Shown: positions 16,741 through 25,663, counted from the first letter of the stretch. The stretch is DNA of 34,589 nucleotides from Opitutia bacterium (GCA_947472765.1 CANJCM010000049.1:1-34589); one strand, 5' to 3'. The notes: a model not told the origin generated them from the letters alone. Numbers and translations: made by a program.

Positions 16741-18552
16741 ATGGAAAAGCTTCGTTTCAGCGAGTTGGGGCTGTCGCCCGAGATTTTGAAGGCCGTCGAC
16801 AAGATGGGTTTCGAGGAGGCGTCGCCCATCCAGACGGCGGTCATCCCGACCATTTTGTCCGGCCGCGATGTCGTGGGCCAGTCGTCCACGGGCTCCGGCA
16901 AGACCGCGGCGTTCGCGATTCCCGCGATCGAGAAGGTCGCCCTCGACGTCCGCGGCGTGCAGGTGCTGATTCTCTGCCCCACGCGCGAACTCGCCGTCCA
17001 GGTGGCGGAGGAAACCGGCAAGCTCGCCTTCTTCAAACGCGGCGTGCGCGAGGTGCCGATCTACGGCGGACAGAGTTACGAGCGGCAATACCGCGCCCTC
17101 GAGGCCGGGGCGCAGATCGTCATTGGCACGCCGGGCCGCGTCATGGATCTGATGGAGCGCGGCGCGCTCAAGCTCAGCCAGCTCAAGATGGTCATCCTCG
17201 ATGAGACGGATCGCATGCTCGACATGGGCTTCCGCGACGACATCGAGCACATCCTCAAGAACGTGCCGGAGCAGCGTCAGCTGCTCTTCTTCTCTGCCAC
17301 CATTCCGCGGGCGATTCAGGACCTCATCGGTCGCTACACCCGCGACCCGGCGTGGATCAAAATCGATTCCGTCGCGCAGAACGCACCGCAGGTGGATCAA
17401 ATCTGGATCGAGACGGATCGCCGCTCGAAGATCGAGGCCCTCACCCGCCTGATCGATGTCCACGATTTCCGTTACGGCATCATTTTCTGCAGCACGAAGA
17501 TCATGGTCGATGAGCTCGACGAGCATCTCCATGCCCGCGGCTACATGACGGATCGGCTGCACGGCGACATCACCCAGGCGCAGCGCAATCGCGTGATGGA
17601 AAAGTTCCGCCGGCGCGCGTTCGAGTTTCTCGTCGCGACCGACGTGGCGGCCCGCGGGCTCGACGTCGATGATCTCGAGGTCGTGTTCAACTTCGACCTG
17701 CCAAACGACGCCGAGGATTACACCCACCGCATCGGCCGCACTGGTCGCGCCGGCCGCTCGGGCCGAGCCGTCACCTTCGTCTCCGGTCAGGAGATCTATA
17801 AACTCCAAAGCATGGTCCGCTGGGCCAAGCTCAACATCCGCCGCGGCACCGTGCCTTCGCTGGACGAGGTCGAGGAGGCGCGCACGAATGTCTTCTTTGA
17901 GAAGATTCGCACGACGCTCGACGCGAAAAACTTCCGGCCGCACGACCGGATGATCGATCGTCTGCTCGATCAGGGTTACGCGAGCACGGACATCTGTTCG
18001 GCGCTGATCCACTTGCTGCAGGGCGGGGGACCCGGGGCCGCCGCCGCTCCGGGCGCCGCTTCGGCTCCTTCCGCCGCGAAAGCTCCGCTCGAGGGGCCCG
18101 CCAAGAGCGGTGCACGTCCTCGCGGCGAACGTCCCGTGCCGCCGGCGTTCCAGGCCGTCGCTGCCGCCGGAGCCGCCCGGGAGAAAGTTCGTCCCGAGTC
18201 GGCTTCCTCCGCTCCGGCGTCGAACGTCACGGCGGAGCCAGAGCCGGATGCCGGAGCCAAGCCGAAGTTCAACCGCCCCGGTCGCACCGGCCAGGAAGCG
18301 GGAATGAAAACCATCTTCCTCAACGTCGGTCGCAAACAACTCGTCACGCCGGCCGACATCGTCGGTAAGATCGCGGGCGTCACGCGACTGCCGGCTTCCG
18401 TCGTCGGTGCGGTCGATGTCCATCAACGCCACACCCTCGCTGATGTCTCGGCGGCCGAGGCGGCCTTCATCGTCAAGAAACTCACCGGCATCCGCGTCAA
18501 AGGAATCGCCCTCGAGCCGACGATGGCGACGGGCAACGAAGTCGCGGACTAG
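16741..18552 (+). CDS. DEAD-box RNA helicase with DbpA-type RNA-binding domain (DETD box)
   Basis: 603 residues from ATG 16741. Q-motif region FSELGLSPEILKAVDKMGFEEASPIQ (6-31), motif I TGSGKT (50-55), PTRELA (80-85), TPGR (130-133), motif II DETD (154-157) instead of DEAD, SAT (185-187), ATDVAARGLD (299-308) and HRIGRTGRAG (329-338). After the core come a low-complexity Ala/Pro linker (about 430-515) and a C-terminal DbpA RNA-binding domain (523-595, IFLNVGRKQLVTPADIVGKI...). Such enzymes remodel rRNA or mRNA, often in ribosome assembly or cold adaptation. The A-to-T change in motif II is confirmed in the DNA (GAT GAG ACG GAT). Its leader holds two palindromes. Confidence 0.93.
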   Translation: MEKLRFSELGLSPEILKAVDKMGFEEASPIQTAVIPTILSGRDVVGQSSTGSGKTAAFAIPAIEKVALDVRGVQVLILCPTRELAVQVAEETGKLAFFKRGVREVPIYGGQSYERQYRALEAGAQIVIGTPGRVMDLMERGALKLSQLKMVILDETDRMLDMGFRDDIEHILKNVPEQRQLLFFSATIPRAIQDLIGRYTRDPAWIKIDSVAQNAPQVDQIWIETDRRSKIEALTRLIDVHDFRYGIIFCSTKIMVDELDEHLHARGYMTDRLHGDITQAQRNRVMEKFRRRAFEFLVATDVAARGLDVDDLEVVFNFDLPNDAEDYTHRIGRTGRAGRSGRAVTFVSGQEIYKLQSMVRWAKLNIRRGTVPSLDEVEEARTNVFFEKIRTTLDAKNFRPHDRMIDRLLDQGYASTDICSALIHLLQGGGPGAAAAPGAASAPSAAKAPLEGPAKSGARPRGERPVPPAFQAVAAAGAAREKVRPESASSAPASNVTAEPEPDAGAKPKFNRPGRTGQEAGMKTIFLNVGRKQLVTPADIVGKIAGVTRLPASVVGAVDVHQRHTLADVSAAEAAFIVKKLTGIRVKGIALEPTMATGNEVAD

Positions 18553-18801
18553 ATCTTGAACCACTGATTGACGCTAACCGGTCGCTGATTGAAACGCGGC
18601 CGGACGGTCTCGATCCCAAACCTCGATCCTTTTCACAGAAGGCGAGCCAAGGTCGGTCCAAGCGGCTGGACTGGGTTAATCAATTCTCCGCGGCTCCGCG
18701 TGAGAGGCCTGGCCGAACTTGGAGTGGTTCCGGTATGGCAGTGTCGCTCGGGAACGCGCATCGCGCGTTCCCTCCCTTGACACTCCGCGCGCGCGGCGAC
18801 T

Positions 18802-19434
18802 ATGTCCGTGGCTCGTATGGAAGTAGCGCTCGACCAACCTGTGCTGGTCTTGAATCGCCTCTGGCAGGCGGTGAACGTCATCGGCGCACGACGGGCTTTC
18901 GGGTTGTTGTCCCGGGGGCACGCGCAGGTGGTCCATCATCACGACCATGACTTTCGGACGTTCGCCTTGCTCGACTGGATCGATTTTTCGGCGAACAACC
19001 CGCCACATGTCGAACTCGAGACCGTGCGCACCCCGAGCCGCACGATCCGGCTGCCGCGCGTGATTCTGCTTACGTTCTTCGACAAGCTGCCGTGCAAGGA
19101 GCTGAAGCTCACGCGCAACAACGTCTTCGAGCGGGACAAGAACACCTGCCAGTATTGCTCCCGGCCGCTGCCGCGCGAGCAGCTCAATCTGGATCACGTC
19201 ATCCCCCGCGATTACGGCGGGAAGACCACGTGGGAGAACATCGTCTGCTCGTGCATCAAGTGTAACACGCGCAAGGCGAACCGTCTTCCCCACGAGGCGT
19301 CGATGCGCCTGATCCGGAAGCCCTCGCGCCCGAAGTGGCGCCCCGTCATCTCACTCGTCCTCGGCAACCAGCGGCATGAAGTCTGGAAGGACTTCCTGGA
19401 TGTCGCCTACTGGAACGTGGAACTGGAGGAGTAA
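18802..19434 (+). CDS. HNH endonuclease
   Basis: 210 residues from ATG 18802; ATG 18817 is also possible. The N-terminal 95 residues (VLVLNRLWQAVNVIGARRAFGLLSRGHAQVV) are conserved in a widespread group of bacterial HNH proteins. The HNH/zinc part is C116-x2-C119, LDHVIPRDYGGKTTWENIV (130-148, with Asp131-His132 and Asn146), and C151-x2-C154 with NTRK. The pattern matches PF01844/PF14279. The cellular role of this stand-alone group is not established; DNA repair or processing is guessed by family. It is flanked by a 249-bp gap containing only degenerate repeat remnants, and no restriction or phage genes adjoin it. Confidence 0.88.
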   Translation: MSVARMEVALDQPVLVLNRLWQAVNVIGARRAFGLLSRGHAQVVHHHDHDFRTFALLDWIDFSANNPPHVELETVRTPSRTIRLPRVILLTFFDKLPCKELKLTRNNVFERDKNTCQYCSRPLPREQLNLDHVIPRDYGGKTTWENIVCSCIKCNTRKANRLPHEASMRLIRKPSRPKWRPVISLVLGNQRHEVWKDFLDVAYWNVELEE

Positions 19435-19552
19435 TCCCGCGTTCCGTTGGTCGGTATAGCGCTTAGGTTCCGGCGGATCGGGGTGATTTTTCGGCGGCAG
19501 TCCGCCGTCGTTCCGCCTTCGCTATTCCGCCCCGCAGATCCTTTATTTTCCC

Positions 19553-20092
19553 ATGCCTGCTCTCGCCACTCTCATCATGACTGTCATCGCCGGGGACCGT
19601 CCCGGACTCGTGCAACTGCTTGCGAGCCGCGTCGCTGATCACGGCGGCAACTGGCTCGAGAGCCGCATGTGCCGGCTCGGTGGCCAGTTCGCCGGCCTCC
19701 TGCGCGTGGAGGTTCCCGCCAGCCGCCGCGACGAACTCGTCAACGCCCTTCGCACGCTCGAGGTCGATGGACTCCGCGTGATTATTCATGCCGAAGGCGA
19801 CACGACTTCGACCTCGGCTGCCGATCGGGGCTCCCTCGTGATGGTCGAGATCGTGGGCAACGATCGCCCCGGCATCCTGCGCAGCGTCTCCGGCGTCTTC
19901 GCCGCGCATGGCGTCAACGTCGAGGAGCTCGCCTCCGAGCGGGTCAGCGCACCGATGGACGGCGGCCGTCTGTTTCAGGCCCGGGCGACGCTGCTGCTGC
20001 CACCGCAGGTGAAACTTTCCGCGGTCCGCGCCGACCTCGAAAAGATCGCGGCGGATCTCATGGTCGACGTGAAGCTGGAAGCCGGCAGATGA
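19553..20092 (+). CDS. Double ACT-domain protein (GcvR-like)
   Basis: 179 residues made of two ACT domains: residues 5-80 (LIMTVIAGDRPGLVQLLASRVADHGGNWLESRMCRLGGQFAGLL) and 92-175 (LVMVEIVGNDRPGILRSVSGVFAAHGVNVEELASE). Each has the DRPG turn typical of ligand-binding ACT folds. The layout is that of the glycine cleavage repressor GcvR and related regulators, which bind amino acids and act through protein contacts rather than DNA. No gcv gene is near. The start ATG at 19553 lies 118 bp after the HNH gene. Confidence 0.88.
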   Translation: MPALATLIMTVIAGDRPGLVQLLASRVADHGGNWLESRMCRLGGQFAGLLRVEVPASRRDELVNALRTLEVDGLRVIIHAEGDTTSTSAADRGSLVMVEIVGNDRPGILRSVSGVFAAHGVNVEELASERVSAPMDGGRLFQARATLLLPPQVKLSAVRADLEKIAADLMVDVKLEAGR

Positions 20093-20119
20093 GTCGGGGA
20101 GTGCCCCGAGCCGAGCCGG

Positions 20120-20273
20120 TTTAACCACGAAGACACGAAGGCACGAAGTTTTCGGGTTCGGGACCCAACACTCCCGGCGCTGCGCGGTTTAACTGAATTG
20201 ATCCGGCTCGGGAGATGTGACCAAACGGCGGGGGGCTCGAAGAATCTCTGTGTCTTCGTGCCTTCGTGGTTAA
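20120..20273. repeat. Inverted pair of 8-bp-period repeats (CACGAAGN)
   Basis: The left arm, 20120-20148, is TTTAAC followed by three near-perfect 8-bp units CACGAAGA, CACGAAGG, CACGAAG. The right arm, 20246-20273, has the reverse units CTCTGTGT, CTTCGTGC, CTTCGTGG and then TTAA. About 97 bp separate the arms. The pair fills the convergent gap between the ACT protein gene and the small membrane protein gene. Confidence 0.9.
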
Positions 20274-20274
20274 G

Positions 20275-20526
20275 TCAGGGATTGGTCGATCCGGGCTTCG
20301 AGAATTTCTGCCGTGCCAGCACGAGCAGGATCAGGCCGGCAAAGAAATCGCTGAGTCCAATCAGAATCCGCAGCGGGGCCGGGACCTTCTGCAGCACAAA
20401 GAGAATCAGGACGCCGCCGGTCATCAGCACGGTGGCCAGAATCAGCACCGTGTTCCTCTGGCGGGCCCGCAACGCGGCGAGTCGCGCGGATTCCTGAGCC
20501 GGGGTTTCGCTCTCGGGCGGGTTCAA
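20275..20526 (-). CDS. Small two-helix membrane protein
   Basis: 83 residues. A charged N-terminus (ESETPAQESARLAALRARQRN) is followed by two hydrophobic helices, TVLILATVLMTGGVLILFVL (about 26-45) and LRILIGLSDFFAGLILLVLA (about 52-71), and a basic tail. The start is a TTG at 20526 that overlaps the TGA of the cupin gene as TTGA, so it is probably translated by coupling. No family recognised. Being last in an operon with a histidine kinase and a cupin, it could anchor or signal at the membrane; this is speculation. Confidence 0.72.
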   Translation of the reverse strand: MNPPESETPAQESARLAALRARQRNTVLILATVLMTGGVLILFVLQKVPAPLRILIGLSDFFAGLILLVLARQKFSKPGSTNP

Positions 20527-20843
20527 CGGTAATCCTCGCGCACCGGACTGAAGATATCGACGACCTTGCAGTCGGTGACGCCGCGACAGCCGTGGGGGAC
20601 GCCGCCCGGAATCAGCAGGCAGTCGCCGGGCCGCATCACATGCACTTCGCCGCCGACCGTGAACTCGAGCGTGCCATTCACAATGTATGACACCTGTTCG
20701 TGCGGATGCTGATGCATCGGCACGACGCCGCCCGCGGCGAGGATGACCTCACCAACGGTGGTGTGTTGACCGTGGGCGTAATGGCCGCGCACGCCGGCGA
20801 AAAGATTGCGAGGAGGGACCGAGGGCAGATGCAGGAGGGGCAT
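20523..20843 (-). CDS. Cupin domain protein
   Basis: 106 residues, a single cupin_2 barrel. Metal ligands are visible in VVPMHQHPHEQVSYIVNGTLEF (H44, H46, Q50 or E49) and IPGGVPHGC (H84). The motif HxHPHEQ...G is common in small cupins of unknown substrate. It starts 2 nt after the stop of the histidine kinase and overlaps the following membrane protein by 4 nt, so the three form one translational unit. The cupin could be a ligand-binding partner of the sensor or an unrelated small-molecule enzyme. Confidence 0.88.
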   Translation of the reverse strand: MPLLHLPSVPPRNLFAGVRGHYAHGQHTTVGEVILAAGGVVPMHQHPHEQVSYIVNGTLEFTVGGEVHVMRPGDCLLIPGGVPHGCRGVTDCKVVDIFSPVREDYR

Positions 20844-20845
20844 GA

Positions 20846-22588
20846 TTAGGCGAGGGGTAGAGCGATACGCATGGTGGTGCCGGTGGATCCGGAGCGGAGC
20901 AGGGTGATGTTGCCGTGATGACTGATCAGGATCCGCTTGGCGATCGCGAGTCCGAGTCCCGTCCCGTCGCTGCGGCCCGAGAGGAAGGAATCGAAGATCC
21001 GATCGCGAATCGCGTCGGGCACCCCATGGCCGGTGTCCGTGATGTCGAGGATGGCGAAGCTCGCGCCGGGGCGCTCCTCCACGGAAGGCGTGAGCGTGAT
21101 TCGCCCGCCCTCGGGCATGGCCTGCGTCGCGTTGATCAGCAGATTGAGCAGCACCTGCGAGATCTGGCCCTTGTGCGCGTTGACGAACATCGGCCGCGTC
21201 GGCGGCTCGAACTCCGTGGTCACCTTGCTCTGCGCGAACTTGAGCCGGACCAGGACCAGCGTGTCCGTGATGATGTCGCTGAAGGACCAGCGTGAGTGCA
21301 GGCTTGAAGGCGCCTGCGCGAAACTCAGCACGCGGCCCACGATCGCCTCGAGCTGATCCAGCTTGTCGCCGATGACGCGCATGTCGGTGCGTCGCGGATC
21401 GTTCTCCGGAAAGGTCCCCAGCCCGCCGTACAGAAGTTTCAGCACCGTGAGCGGATTCCGGATCTCGTGGGCGATCTCAGCCGCGAGCAGGCCGAGCGTG
21501 GTGAGGCGCTCGTTCTTGCGGAGGACGTCCTCGCTCTGGAAAACGCGGGCGTACAGCCGGGCGTTCTGGAGGGCGACGGCCCCGAGGCTGGCGAGCGCGG
21601 CGCAGAGTCGCTTCTCGTCGTTGTCGAACCGATGCGGCCGGTCCGTGAACACCGCCACGACGCCGAGCACTTCGCCCTCGATCCGCATGGGAGTCGCGAG
21701 CACCGAGCGGAGGGTCGCGTCGGCGGGCAGGTCCGCGAGTTCGCGGAATTCAGGGGACTGGATGTCCACGAACCAGGCCTGCCGCTTCGTGTGGACGGCC
21801 GCCGCCACGAGGCAGGAATCGAGCGGGATGGACTCGCTCGACAAATGGCTGGCCTCGGTTCCCGTGAGCGCGGCACAGCGGACTGTCCCGCTCGCGGCGT
21901 CGTGGAGATAGAGGGCGCAGGCCCGGGCCTGGAGCATCCGGCAGGCCTCGCGCGTCAGCGTCTCGAAGAGTTCCTGCTGCTCGAGCTTGGAGACGAGCGA
22001 GAGCCCGGCGTTCATTAGCGACTCGAGCTGACGCGCCTTGTTCTTGAGATGCCCGAGCTGCCAGAGTCGCCGCATGACGCGCCCGGCCTCGCCGGCCAGC
22101 AGTTCGAGCAGGGCGAGGTCGTCAGGCGTGAAGCCGTGGACGCGATCGCTCTCGAGGTCCACGACGCCCAGTACCTGATCGTTGTCGATGATCGGCACCG
22201 TCATCTCGCAACGCGCCGCCGGCCGGACTTCGATGTAGCGCGGTTCGATCGTCACATCCGGGACGAGCACGGATTTCCGGTTCAGCACGCACCACCCGGT
22301 GATTCCGTGACCCGGCTTGAGATCGCCGCGACCGATGACGCCGCCGGTCCCGGCCTGAACCTCGGTTTCCAGCCGGCCGGTGTCCGGGCTGAGCAGCGCG
22401 ATGGAACCGGCATCGGCGTGGAACGCGCGGATGAAAAGGTCCATCAGCGTCTCCAGGGCAATCGCGGGATCGTCGGTCCGCGTGGCGATCGCCATCAGCT
22501 CCGCCAGATAGGGCAGCGAGCGCGGATCGGACGTCACTGGCACCCGGAAACGGGAAGCCGCGGCGTCGCTGGATTCGGGAGATGACAC
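20846..22588 (-). CDS. GAF-GAF sensor histidine kinase (soluble)
   Basis: 580 residues without signal peptide or membrane segment, hence cytoplasmic. The first GAF domain is at about 30-175 (ALETLMDLFIRAFHADAGSIALL ... GVVDLESDRVHGFTPDD) and the second at about 205-345 (LARSV-type turn, LATPMRIEGEVLGVVAVF). The kinase has an H-box AEIAHEIRNPL (His374), N-box LLNLLINATQAMPEGG (Asn482), G1 DTGHG (518-522) and G2 GTGLGLA (542-548). It autophosphorylates on His374 in response to a ligand or redox state sensed by the GAF domains; both are unknown. No response regulator is in the window, so its partner is elsewhere. It heads an operon with the cupin and membrane protein. Confidence 0.95.
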   Translation of the reverse strand: MSSPESSDAAASRFRVPVTSDPRSLPYLAELMAIATRTDDPAIALETLMDLFIRAFHADAGSIALLSPDTGRLETEVQAGTGGVIGRGDLKPGHGITGWCVLNRKSVLVPDVTIEPRYIEVRPAARCEMTVPIIDNDQVLGVVDLESDRVHGFTPDDLALLELLAGEAGRVMRRLWQLGHLKNKARQLESLMNAGLSLVSKLEQQELFETLTREACRMLQARACALYLHDAASGTVRCAALTGTEASHLSSESIPLDSCLVAAAVHTKRQAWFVDIQSPEFRELADLPADATLRSVLATPMRIEGEVLGVVAVFTDRPHRFDNDEKRLCAALASLGAVALQNARLYARVFQSEDVLRKNERLTTLGLLAAEIAHEIRNPLTVLKLLYGGLGTFPENDPRRTDMRVIGDKLDQLEAIVGRVLSFAQAPSSLHSRWSFSDIITDTLVLVRLKFAQSKVTTEFEPPTRPMFVNAHKGQISQVLLNLLINATQAMPEGGRITLTPSVEERPGASFAILDITDTGHGVPDAIRDRIFDSFLSGRSDGTGLGLAIAKRILISHHGNITLLRSGSTGTTMRIALPLA

Positions 22589-22918
22589 GACGACAGTCTT
22601 GGGCGGGCGTCGCGATCATGGCCAGCGGCCATTTTCGTTTTTGGCTTAGGCTGCCGCTTCGCTCGGTACTCGAATGAGGGACAGAGGCCTGCCGACGAGA
22701 AGCAGCCGGGCACTGATGGGTGGACGTTCAGCTCGACGGAATGCAGCCCTGGACGGTGGGGGCACCGTCCCTCCATGGATTGTTCCTGGAGAGAAGAGCG
22801 AACTGACGTCTGAACGATCCGCCTACCATGGAGGGCGGGTGCCCACACCCGCCGATTTCGTTCCACTGCATCGTTCCGGCTCGAAATGGGCGCCCGCAGG
22901 GTGGGGTGTGTTCAGGGG
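22589..22918. other. Gene-free 330-bp region with REP-like repeats
   Basis: Contains a degenerate CTCGT-class hairpin remnant (22686-22713, GGCCTGCCGACGAGAAGCAG...) and a CCCN-loop hairpin pair (22751-22853). No coding frame is credible. Any promoter for the histidine kinase operon should lie here, but none is obvious. Confidence 0.6.
22751..22853. repeat. REP hairpin pair, CCCN-loop class (locus 1)
   Basis: Minus-strand unit (22751-22776): ATGGAG, stem GGACGGTG, loop CCCC, closing CACCGTCC. Plus-strand unit (22828-22853): ATGGAG, stem GGCGGGTG, loop CCCA, closing CACCCGCC. The stems differ by compensatory pairs. The GGAG tetranucleotides face each other. Confidence 0.88.
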
Positions 22919-23836
22919 TCACCGTGCCTGACCAAAATCCGGCCGGAGTTCACGGCGCAGCATGTCGAGCGCGTAGGCCGTGTAGATCCATTTCCGGTCG
23001 GGGCTGATGCGAACGTAATTGTTGCGCGAGCGATTGGAGGGCGAGGGGATGACCATGTGCTTCGGTGCGCTGGCCGGCGCACCCACGGGCGGGGCGGCCT
23101 GCGTGCCGAGCGCAGTTCCGATGAGCAGGCGACCGTCGGGCAGCACCATCATGCCGTCGAGCCGGCCCTGGCCGTCCGAGGGCACGGCGAGCTGATAAGC
23201 CGGGCGGTCGGGTCCGGTCACCTTGGAATTCGCATCGAGGGCAAAACCATGGACGAGGTCGGAGCCGAATTCGGCGACAAGCAGAGTCTTCTGATCGAGC
23301 GAGGCCGCAATGCCGTTGGGTCCCCATTCGAGCTTCACGCCGAGCTCGCGCTCGAAGGTCTTGGGCGCGAGCCGCCATACGAGCCGCGTGCCGGGTTCCG
23401 TGTAGAAAATCGTGCCGTCACGCAGGATGACGATGTCGTTCGACTGCGTGCCTTCCGTGACCTTCACCTTCTGGCCGGTGGTCGTATCCCAGGCATAGAT
23501 GCAACGGTCGCCGCTCGAGCAGCCGTAGAGCCGTCCGTCGGGTCCGAAGGCGATGCCGTTGGCGCGGCCCGTGGCGCCGTCGAGCAGCGTCTTCACGCCG
23601 GTCACACCGTCGATCCGGTAAAGTTCATTGCGCGGCACATCGGTGAAATAGAATTGGCCGTTCTTGTCCCAGGCCATGCCTTCGGCGAACTGGTGACCGG
23701 TCGAGACGACTTCCCAGGCGGAGTCCGGCGCAAAAACCAGATCGGGCGGGGGAGCGGGGGCCGGGGCAGGAGCGACGGCCGCGAGCAAGCGGCCGGGGAT
23801 GAGCAGCAACAACCAGCAGGCGTGACGGGGTGACAT
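22919..23836 (-). CDS. SMP-30/gluconolactonase family protein, exported
   Basis: 305 residues from ATG 23836, where a signal sequence begins (MSPRHACWLLLLIPGRLLAAVAP) followed by a Pro/Ala linker. An upstream start in the same frame would translate repeat DNA. Six-bladed propeller of the SMP-30/LRE type with AEGMAWDKNGQFYFTDV (51-67), GRANGIAFGPDGRLYG, LEWGPNGIAASLDQKTLLVAEF and GRLDGMMVLPDGRLLIG; these segments carry the Glu, Asn and Asp metal ligands expected of the family. By family it hydrolyses sugar lactones, here in the periplasm. The next gene downstream on the strand is the histidine kinase, 330 bp away. An MFS transporter lies upstream, so import of sugar acids is plausible. Confidence 0.88.
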   Translation of the reverse strand: MSPRHACWLLLLIPGRLLAAVAPAPAPAPPPDLVFAPDSAWEVVSTGHQFAEGMAWDKNGQFYFTDVPRNELYRIDGVTGVKTLLDGATGRANGIAFGPDGRLYGCSSGDRCIYAWDTTTGQKVKVTEGTQSNDIVILRDGTIFYTEPGTRLVWRLAPKTFERELGVKLEWGPNGIAASLDQKTLLVAEFGSDLVHGFALDANSKVTGPDRPAYQLAVPSDGQGRLDGMMVLPDGRLLIGTALGTQAAPPVGAPASAPKHMVIPSPSNRSRNNYVRISPDRKWIYTAYALDMLRRELRPDFGQAR

Positions 23837-23989
23837 GCGATGAGCGAAGCGTGACGGGCCGCAAAAAACAATCCGGAGATGGCCGCAAGGAGGCAGGGAC
23901 GGCAAAAGACCAAACCGCGTTGGCCGCAAAGAGGCATAGCGCGGCGGAGCCGCGACCAAATCAGACTTCAAGCCTTCGAACCCCGGAGT

Positions 23990-24018
23990 CTAAGCGCAAA
24001 GCTGCGAAGGCGCTAAGG
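23990..24018 (+). repeat. 8-bp-period array (TAA + GCGCAAAG type)
   Basis: CTAA followed by units GCGCAAAG, CTGCGAAG and GCGCTAAG. It belongs to the same 8-bp-period family as 20120-20273, 27839-27872, 29935-29966 and 32980-33009. Confidence 0.75.
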
Positions 24019-24203
24019 GCGACTCGACGATCCTTTTCACGCGGATACGCGGAGACGGGAGATTCTAAAACAGGGAGATCGGTGCGACCAGGAAGCGAAC
24101 GCTCCGAACTTCCCGACCTCCCCGGCCTTCCTGTTCCGATCGTCTGAAATCCTCGCGTGAGCCGACGATCCGGAAGCAAAGTAGTGAAAATTCCCCCCAG
24201 AAA

Positions 24204-24277
24204 TTAAACGCAGAGGTCGCTGAGGACGCAGCGGCCGGACAGAACCCCTCCGTGTCCTCGGCGTCCTCTGTGTTCAA
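24204..24277. repeat. Inverted pair of GA-rich period-8/9 repeats
   Basis: The left arm begins TTAAACGCAGAGGTCGCTGA. The right arm starts at 24248 with CTCCGTGTCCTCGGCGTCCT and ends TGTTCAA. The arms are imperfect reverse complements, with units of 8-9 bp. Confidence 0.75.
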
Positions 24278-24436
24278 ACGGTTCAGCTCCGGAACATACG
24301 GTAAAATCTGCTCCGGCCGACAGTTCGTTCTGGCGTCAACCGTCTGTCGTCCGCCGACCGAACGAGAGATTTGGCATCGCGCATTCGGCGGCACACCAAA
24401 CGATCGCCGTTGGCTCGGTTTCTTAATTCTTCCTCC

Positions 24437-25663
24437 TTACTTTTCCTCCGTCACCAGCAGCCCGAAACACACGGCACCCACGAGGCACGCCGCGCCGGCC
24501 GCGATGAAGGCGGCAAAGTACTGTCCGGTCGTCGCGACGATCCAGCCGGTGACAACGGGAGCCACGAAGCCGGGGATGTTGCCGCACGCGTTCTGCAGGC
24601 CGGTCCAGCGGCCGGCCGCGGCGGGTCCGGCGAGTGCCTGGGTCAGCGCGTGCAGGTTCGACGCATACACGCCGAGCGTGAAACAGGAGGTGAAGAGCGC
24701 GGCGAGCGCCCAGTTCAGATCGGACACCACGGTCAGCGGGAGCAGCACGGACGTGAGCAAAAGCCCAATGACGAGGAAACGTTGCCGCGTCCGCACGGGC
24801 GATCCGCCACGCGCAATCAGCCGGTCCGCGAGCATGCCGCCACCCAGCGACGGCAGCACCATAATCAAAAACGGATAGGCGCCGATCACGCCCATGGACT
24901 TCAGCGAGAAGTGCCGCTCGTTGACGAGATACGAGGGCAGCCACGTGAGCACGAAGTACCACGCATAGTTGGCACCCATCAGTCCGCCGCACGTTCCCCA
25001 GAACGCGCGACGCCGGAACAGCTCGCGCCAGCCGATCCCCGGGGCCTTGGAGGCGGCACCGGTGGCTGTGACAGGTTCAGCGTGGCGCAGCCGGGGGGCG
25101 AACAAGAGCCATGGCACCAGCCAGATCAGGCCCGCGACGCCGACGATGATAAAGAGCGAACGCCATCCGTGGTCCGCCATCAGCCAGGCCCCGCAGGCGA
25201 TTCCGATCGCCGGTCCGATACGCGCACCGAACGCGTCTATCAGCGAGTTCGCGAGTCCACGCCGATGCTCGGGAATCACCACAGCGAGAATTCGAGCCGT
25301 CGCGGGATAAGTGACTGATTCGCCGACCCCGAGCAGCAGCCGCATCGTGAGGAAACCGGCGAAGCCCGTCATCGCCGCCGTGCCGAGCGTTGCCGCTGAC
25401 CAGAGGAGGAATCCGCCGGCATACACCCACTTCACGTCGATGCGATCGCAGAGCCAGCCGACGCCAATCTGACAGAACGCGTAGGTGAAGAAGAAGGCCG
25501 AGAACAACCAGCCGAACTCGGTCGGCTTGATGCCCAGCTCCGGTCCGATCACCGGCGCGGCGACGGACAGGTTGCCGCGATCAAAGAAGCTGATCGTCAT
25601 CCCCACGACCAGCAGGGCGACGAGGCCCCAGGGACGCGCGGCAGCGGGGTGGGGCGAGGACAT
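24437..25663 (-). CDS. MFS transporter, anion:cation symporter type (sugar acid)
   Basis: 408 residues with about 12 hydrophobic helices. Helix 1 is WGLVALLVVGMTISFFDRGNLSVAAPVI, with the DRxNLSVAAP motif of the ACS family (glucarate, galactonate and hexuronate carriers). The loop 2-3 motif is degenerate (WLCDRIDVKWV). Other markers are RLLLGVGESVTYPATARILA and a central cytoplasmic loop with ELFRRRAFWG. Family members import sugar acids with protons. An exported lactonase lies downstream and an RpiB-type isomerase upstream, all on the minus strand; this fits a scattered sugar-acid module, although repeat DNA separates them. Confidence 0.9.
   Translation of the reverse strand: MSSPHPAAARPWGLVALLVVGMTISFFDRGNLSVAAPVIGPELGIKPTEFGWLFSAFFFTYAFCQIGVGWLCDRIDVKWVYAGGFLLWSAATLGTAAMTGFAGFLTMRLLLGVGESVTYPATARILAVVIPEHRRGLANSLIDAFGARIGPAIGIACGAWLMADHGWRSLFIIVGVAGLIWLVPWLLFAPRLRHAEPVTATGAASKAPGIGWRELFRRRAFWGTCGGLMGANYAWYFVLTWLPSYLVNERHFSLKSMGVIGAYPFLIMVLPSLGGGMLADRLIARGGSPVRTRQRFLVIGLLLTSVLLPLTVVSDLNWALAALFTSCFTLGVYASNLHALTQALAGPAAAGRWTGLQNACGNIPGFVAPVVTGWIVATTGQYFAAFIAAGAACLVGAVCFGLLVTEEK

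Larger units (their letters stand above)
23837..24436. other. Gene-free 600-bp repeat-rich region
   Basis: The sequence is a string of degenerate repeats: three GGCCGCAA-type units at about 23869-23940, an 8-bp-period array at 23990-24018, a CACGCGGAT/ACGCGGAGA motif at about 24037-24056, and an inverted 8/9-bp-period pair at 24204-24277. No credible ORF. Confidence 0.6.

Noticed and set aside
16591-18564. Long minus-strand open frame opposite the DEAD-box helicase
   Set aside because: No domain; Asp/Leu/Arg-rich composition typical of antisense reading of a GC-rich gene. The plus strand carries every helicase motif.
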